6,927 nucleotides of DNA from Candidatus Omnitrophota bacterium. GTDB lineage: Bacteria; Omnitrophota; Gorgyraeia; B26-G9. Positions 5,176 through 6,927 of the stretch are shown here, piece after piece (positions within the stretch are counted from its first letter, which is position 1; every line of letters begins with the position of its first letter). Location of the stretch: NCBI GenBank assembly GCA_003645745.1, contig QNCH01000088.1, positions 1 through 6,927 on the forward strand, written 5' to 3'. The position numbers and the translations under genes are program-made. The notes beneath the pieces are model-generated. The model made no database searches and was not told the DNA's origin. It worked only from the letters and a program-made list of their open reading frames with translations.

Positions 5176-5192
5176 AACAATCTTATGCTCTT

Positions 5193-6152
5193 ATGCAAAA
5201 TAAATTACAAACATTACCTAAAGTAATTCTTGCGCCAATGGCTGGCATAACTTCTTTACCTTTTAGGATGCTTAACCGCGAATTTGGCTGTAAATTTGCT
5301 TTTACAGAAATGCTTAATTGCCGCTCATTAGCATATAAAAGCAAAAAAACTCAAGCCATGCTTGCAACACATCCATCTGACCGGCCTTTGGGGATTCAAA
5401 TTGTTGGCAGAGACTTTACTTACCTGGGTTCTGCAATAGAACAGCTTAAAAATTATGAATTTGATTTACTGGACTTAAACGCAGCATGCCCAAAAAGAAA
5501 AATCACCCGAAAAGGAATGGGAGCTGCTTTGCTCAAAGAACCTAAACATTTACACAAATTACTTAAATTTATGGTAAAATATTCTCCTGTACCTGTAAGT
5601 TTAAAAATGCGTTTAGGCTGGGACAACGCCATGGATGCGCGGGAGATCGCGCTTTATGCTCAGGACGCGGGAGTTAGTGCCATTTTTCTGCATGGCAGAA
5701 CAAAAACGCAGGACTACACTGGAGATATTGACTATCAATCAATCGCGAAAGTTAAATCCGCGCTTTCTATCCCGCTTATTGCCAGCGGTAATATTTTTTA
5801 TCCGCAGTTAGCAAAAAAAATGTTTGATTTAACCGGATGCGACGCGGTTATGGCTGCCAGAGGAGCATTAGGCGCTCCTTGGATATTTGAACAGATAAAT
5901 TCTTTTTTACAAACAGCAAAATTAATCGCAAAACCAGATATTGCCGCAATAATTAAAATAATGCTTAGGCATTTTAACTCATACATGGATTTTTATCCTG
6001 AGCAAAGAGGTGTAATTGAATTCCGTAAATTTTATATCTGGTACACACGCGGGCTATCTGGCACAAAGCCATTAAGAAATAAAGTCGCGCAAGCTAAAAC
6101 GAAAAATGAAATGTTTGCTTTAATTAAAAATATTTTGCTATCCCTATATTAA
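5193..6152 (+). CDS. dusB: tRNA-dihydrouridine synthase, DusB type
   Basis: This FMN-dependent enzyme reduces specific uridines in tRNA to dihydrouridine using NADPH. The TIM-barrel half carries LAPMAGITSLPFR (13-25), QIVGRD (69-74), and the catalytic C99 in DLNAACPKRKITRKGMGAALLKEP (usual form NxGCP). It also has K138 in SLKMRLGW, H167 in LHGRT, and the FMN phosphate-binding ASGNI (197-201) and AARGALGAPWIF (221-232). The helical tRNA-binding C-terminus has FRKFYIWYTRG (277-287). The 319-residue length is normal. The NxxCP loop (NAACP) and YTGDID for the usual YxGxADW are small departures, so the exact target uridine cannot be named. The ATG at 5193 is the first in frame after a stop at 5172; no Shine-Dalgarno precedes it, and the terminator stem ends only 17 bp upstream. 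The gene overlaps the convergent barrel gene by 29 bp. A DusB gene beside a nucleoid-protein gene recalls the dusB-fis pair of enterobacteria. Confidence 0.93.
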   Translation: MQNKLQTLPKVILAPMAGITSLPFRMLNREFGCKFAFTEMLNCRSLAYKSKKTQAMLATHPSDRPLGIQIVGRDFTYLGSAIEQLKNYEFDLLDLNAACPKRKITRKGMGAALLKEPKHLHKLLKFMVKYSPVPVSLKMRLGWDNAMDAREIALYAQDAGVSAIFLHGRTKTQDYTGDIDYQSIAKVKSALSIPLIASGNIFYPQLAKKMFDLTGCDAVMAARGALGAPWIFEQINSFLQTAKLIAKPDIAAIIKIMLRHFNSYMDFYPEQRGVIEFRKFYIWYTRGLSGTKPLRNKVAQAKTKNEMFALIKNILLSLY

Positions 6153-6777
6153 AATTAACCCCTCCGCCGTCTATTGTTTGCATCTCATCTATCAACAAGC
6201 CAGGCGCATAAGAAATCCCATCTACCTTAACAGCGCCAGCGTCATAATCAACATCATAATATTTCACACCAACAAGCCATGACCAATCTCGGTCAAAAAA
6301 CATCTCGTATTCAGCTGTAATATGAAAGCCTATAGCATCATCATAATTTATAATCGTATGCTCACCAGCAGCCTGAGTTGTATTCACATCAAATTCCCCT
6401 GAATGATACAACCCTAAACCAATACCGAATTTAAACTGCTGTTTTCTGTTGGACATTGGAACCTTATATTTCAATGTTGCTAAAAAAATATTTCTTTCAA
6501 AAATCCCCTCCGCGTTATTAACATCAGGCGATAAACTGCTTTGCTGCCACCCAACTGTAAAATCAAAATCAAAATCCCTGTTTATTCCATAACCAATACT
6601 AGCGCCAAACCCGTAACCGCCGCCGGCACTCAATGTTACTGTATCTCCGTCAATTGTTTCTCCGAGATCAATATCATCAAAGCCAAACCCGCAAAAAAAA
6701 CAAGGCTCAATCCTATATCGCCTGTTAGTATTAAACCATTCGCCAGCTTGCAGCTCTAAAACTCCACTTAAAAACAT
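6124..6777 (-). CDS. Outer-membrane beta-barrel protein, possibly 5'-truncated
   Basis: The 217-residue product alternates aromatic/hydrophobic and polar residues in strands (for example YGFGASIGYGINRDFDFDFT at 55-74, then NIFLATLKYKV, FKFGIGLGLYHSG, AIGFHITAEYEMFF and WLVGVKYYDVDY). It ends in a C-terminal Phe (IGIAKYF), the signal recognised by the BAM complex. Length and pattern suggest an eight-strand OmpW/OmpA-like barrel; I cannot name the family or cargo. The ATG at 6777 is the earliest possible because a stop codon lies one codon upstream in frame. No signal peptide follows it, and no Shine-Dalgarno is seen, which is unexpected for an exported protein. The gene may have lost its 5' end, or begin in sequence now rearranged. 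A CxxC pair (C26, C29) lies near the N-terminus. Its 3' end overlaps the convergent dus gene by 29 bp. Confidence 0.7.
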   Translation of the reverse strand: MFLSGVLELQAGEWFNTNRRYRIEPCFFCGFGFDDIDLGETIDGDTVTLSAGGGYGFGASIGYGINRDFDFDFTVGWQQSSLSPDVNNAEGIFERNIFLATLKYKVPMSNRKQQFKFGIGLGLYHSGEFDVNTTQAAGEHTIINYDDAIGFHITAEYEMFFDRDWSWLVGVKYYDVDYDAGAVKVDGISYAPGLLIDEMQTIDGGGVNFNIGIAKYF

Positions 6778-6780
6778 ATT

Positions 6781-6912
6781 TTAATTTAATTTTATATCAA
6801 TCAATTGCAGATGTAAATATTGGCTCTTTGGAGTTTTGAGTGGGTAAGCAATATTTATTGAAGCTTCTTTCATCTTGTCACACCTGCTCAATTTTTCATG
6901 CCTTTTTGTCAT
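6781..6912 (-). CDS. Possible 43-codon ORF upstream of the barrel gene
   Basis: An open frame (MTKRHEKLSRCDKMKEASIN...) runs from an ATG at 6912, or an inner ATG at 6873, to a stop 3 bp before the barrel ATG, a spacing like that of the operon genes here. The product shows no signal peptide, membrane segment or family I recognise. A GGGA lies directly against the first ATG, too close for a good ribosome-binding site. It may be a small gene, the fragment left by a rearrangement, or chance; the window ends 15 bases further on. Confidence 0.22.
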   Translation of the reverse strand: MTKRHEKLSRCDKMKEASINIAYPLKTPKSQYLHLQLIDIKLN

Positions 6913-6927
6913 TCCCGCAATCTTTTA

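Overview
The window is AT-rich, bacterial and gene-dense. It carries eight convincing protein genes, two small or uncertain ones, and several short inverted-repeat elements in the spacers. A C-terminal-Phe outer-membrane-type beta-barrel points to a diderm. The small cysteine-rich DUF6485-type protein, the tandem 'GYLYFLDKQGDIS' protein and the nadA-nadX pairing fit an uncultured lineage such as Candidatus Omnitrophota. That assignment is inference from memory of the families, not a search.

Layout. Positions 1-73 are the right end of a repeat element cut by the window edge. Positions 90-1092 hold three small minus-strand genes: a PilZ-domain protein, a TRASH/YHS-like zinc-finger protein, and a protein built of two copies of a 33-residue unit. 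Positions 1218-3176 are a tight minus-strand operon, nadA > nadX > DUF6485-type gene, with 3-bp gaps. The nad genes form the first two steps of de novo NAD synthesis: NadX makes iminoaspartate in place of NadB, and NadA condenses it to quinolinate. No nadC is in the window. Positions 3622-4374 are gpmA (glycolysis), also on the minus strand. Positions 4845-6152 are hup (HU) and a DusB-type tRNA-dihydrouridine synthase on the plus strand, separated by a long-stem terminator. Positions 6124-6777 are a beta-barrel gene, convergent with and overlapping the dus gene; its start lacks a signal peptide.

The most notable content is non-coding. A family of roughly 184-bp elements with about 24-bp terminal inverted repeats (TATACTCAAACGTAAT...) occurs as two full copies in opposite orientation (3217-3400 and 4424-4606) plus one partial copy (1-73). 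The partial copy matches 3328-3396 exactly over 69 bases. A 153-bp element with the same ends and a different interior lies at 3459-3611. A 90-bp inverted repeat that also begins TATACTC supplies the last codons of the DUF6485-type gene. These look like MITEs, and each full copy is an imperfect palindrome along its whole length. Both full copies lie just downstream of a good sigma70-like promoter (TTGAAA-17-TATAAA for nadA, TAGACA-17-TATAAT for gpmA). The predicted mRNAs of two unrelated metabolic operons would therefore begin with the same long hairpin. The hup gene may also be controlled from its leader: a 15-codon ORF with its own ribosome-binding site overlaps the hup TTG start.
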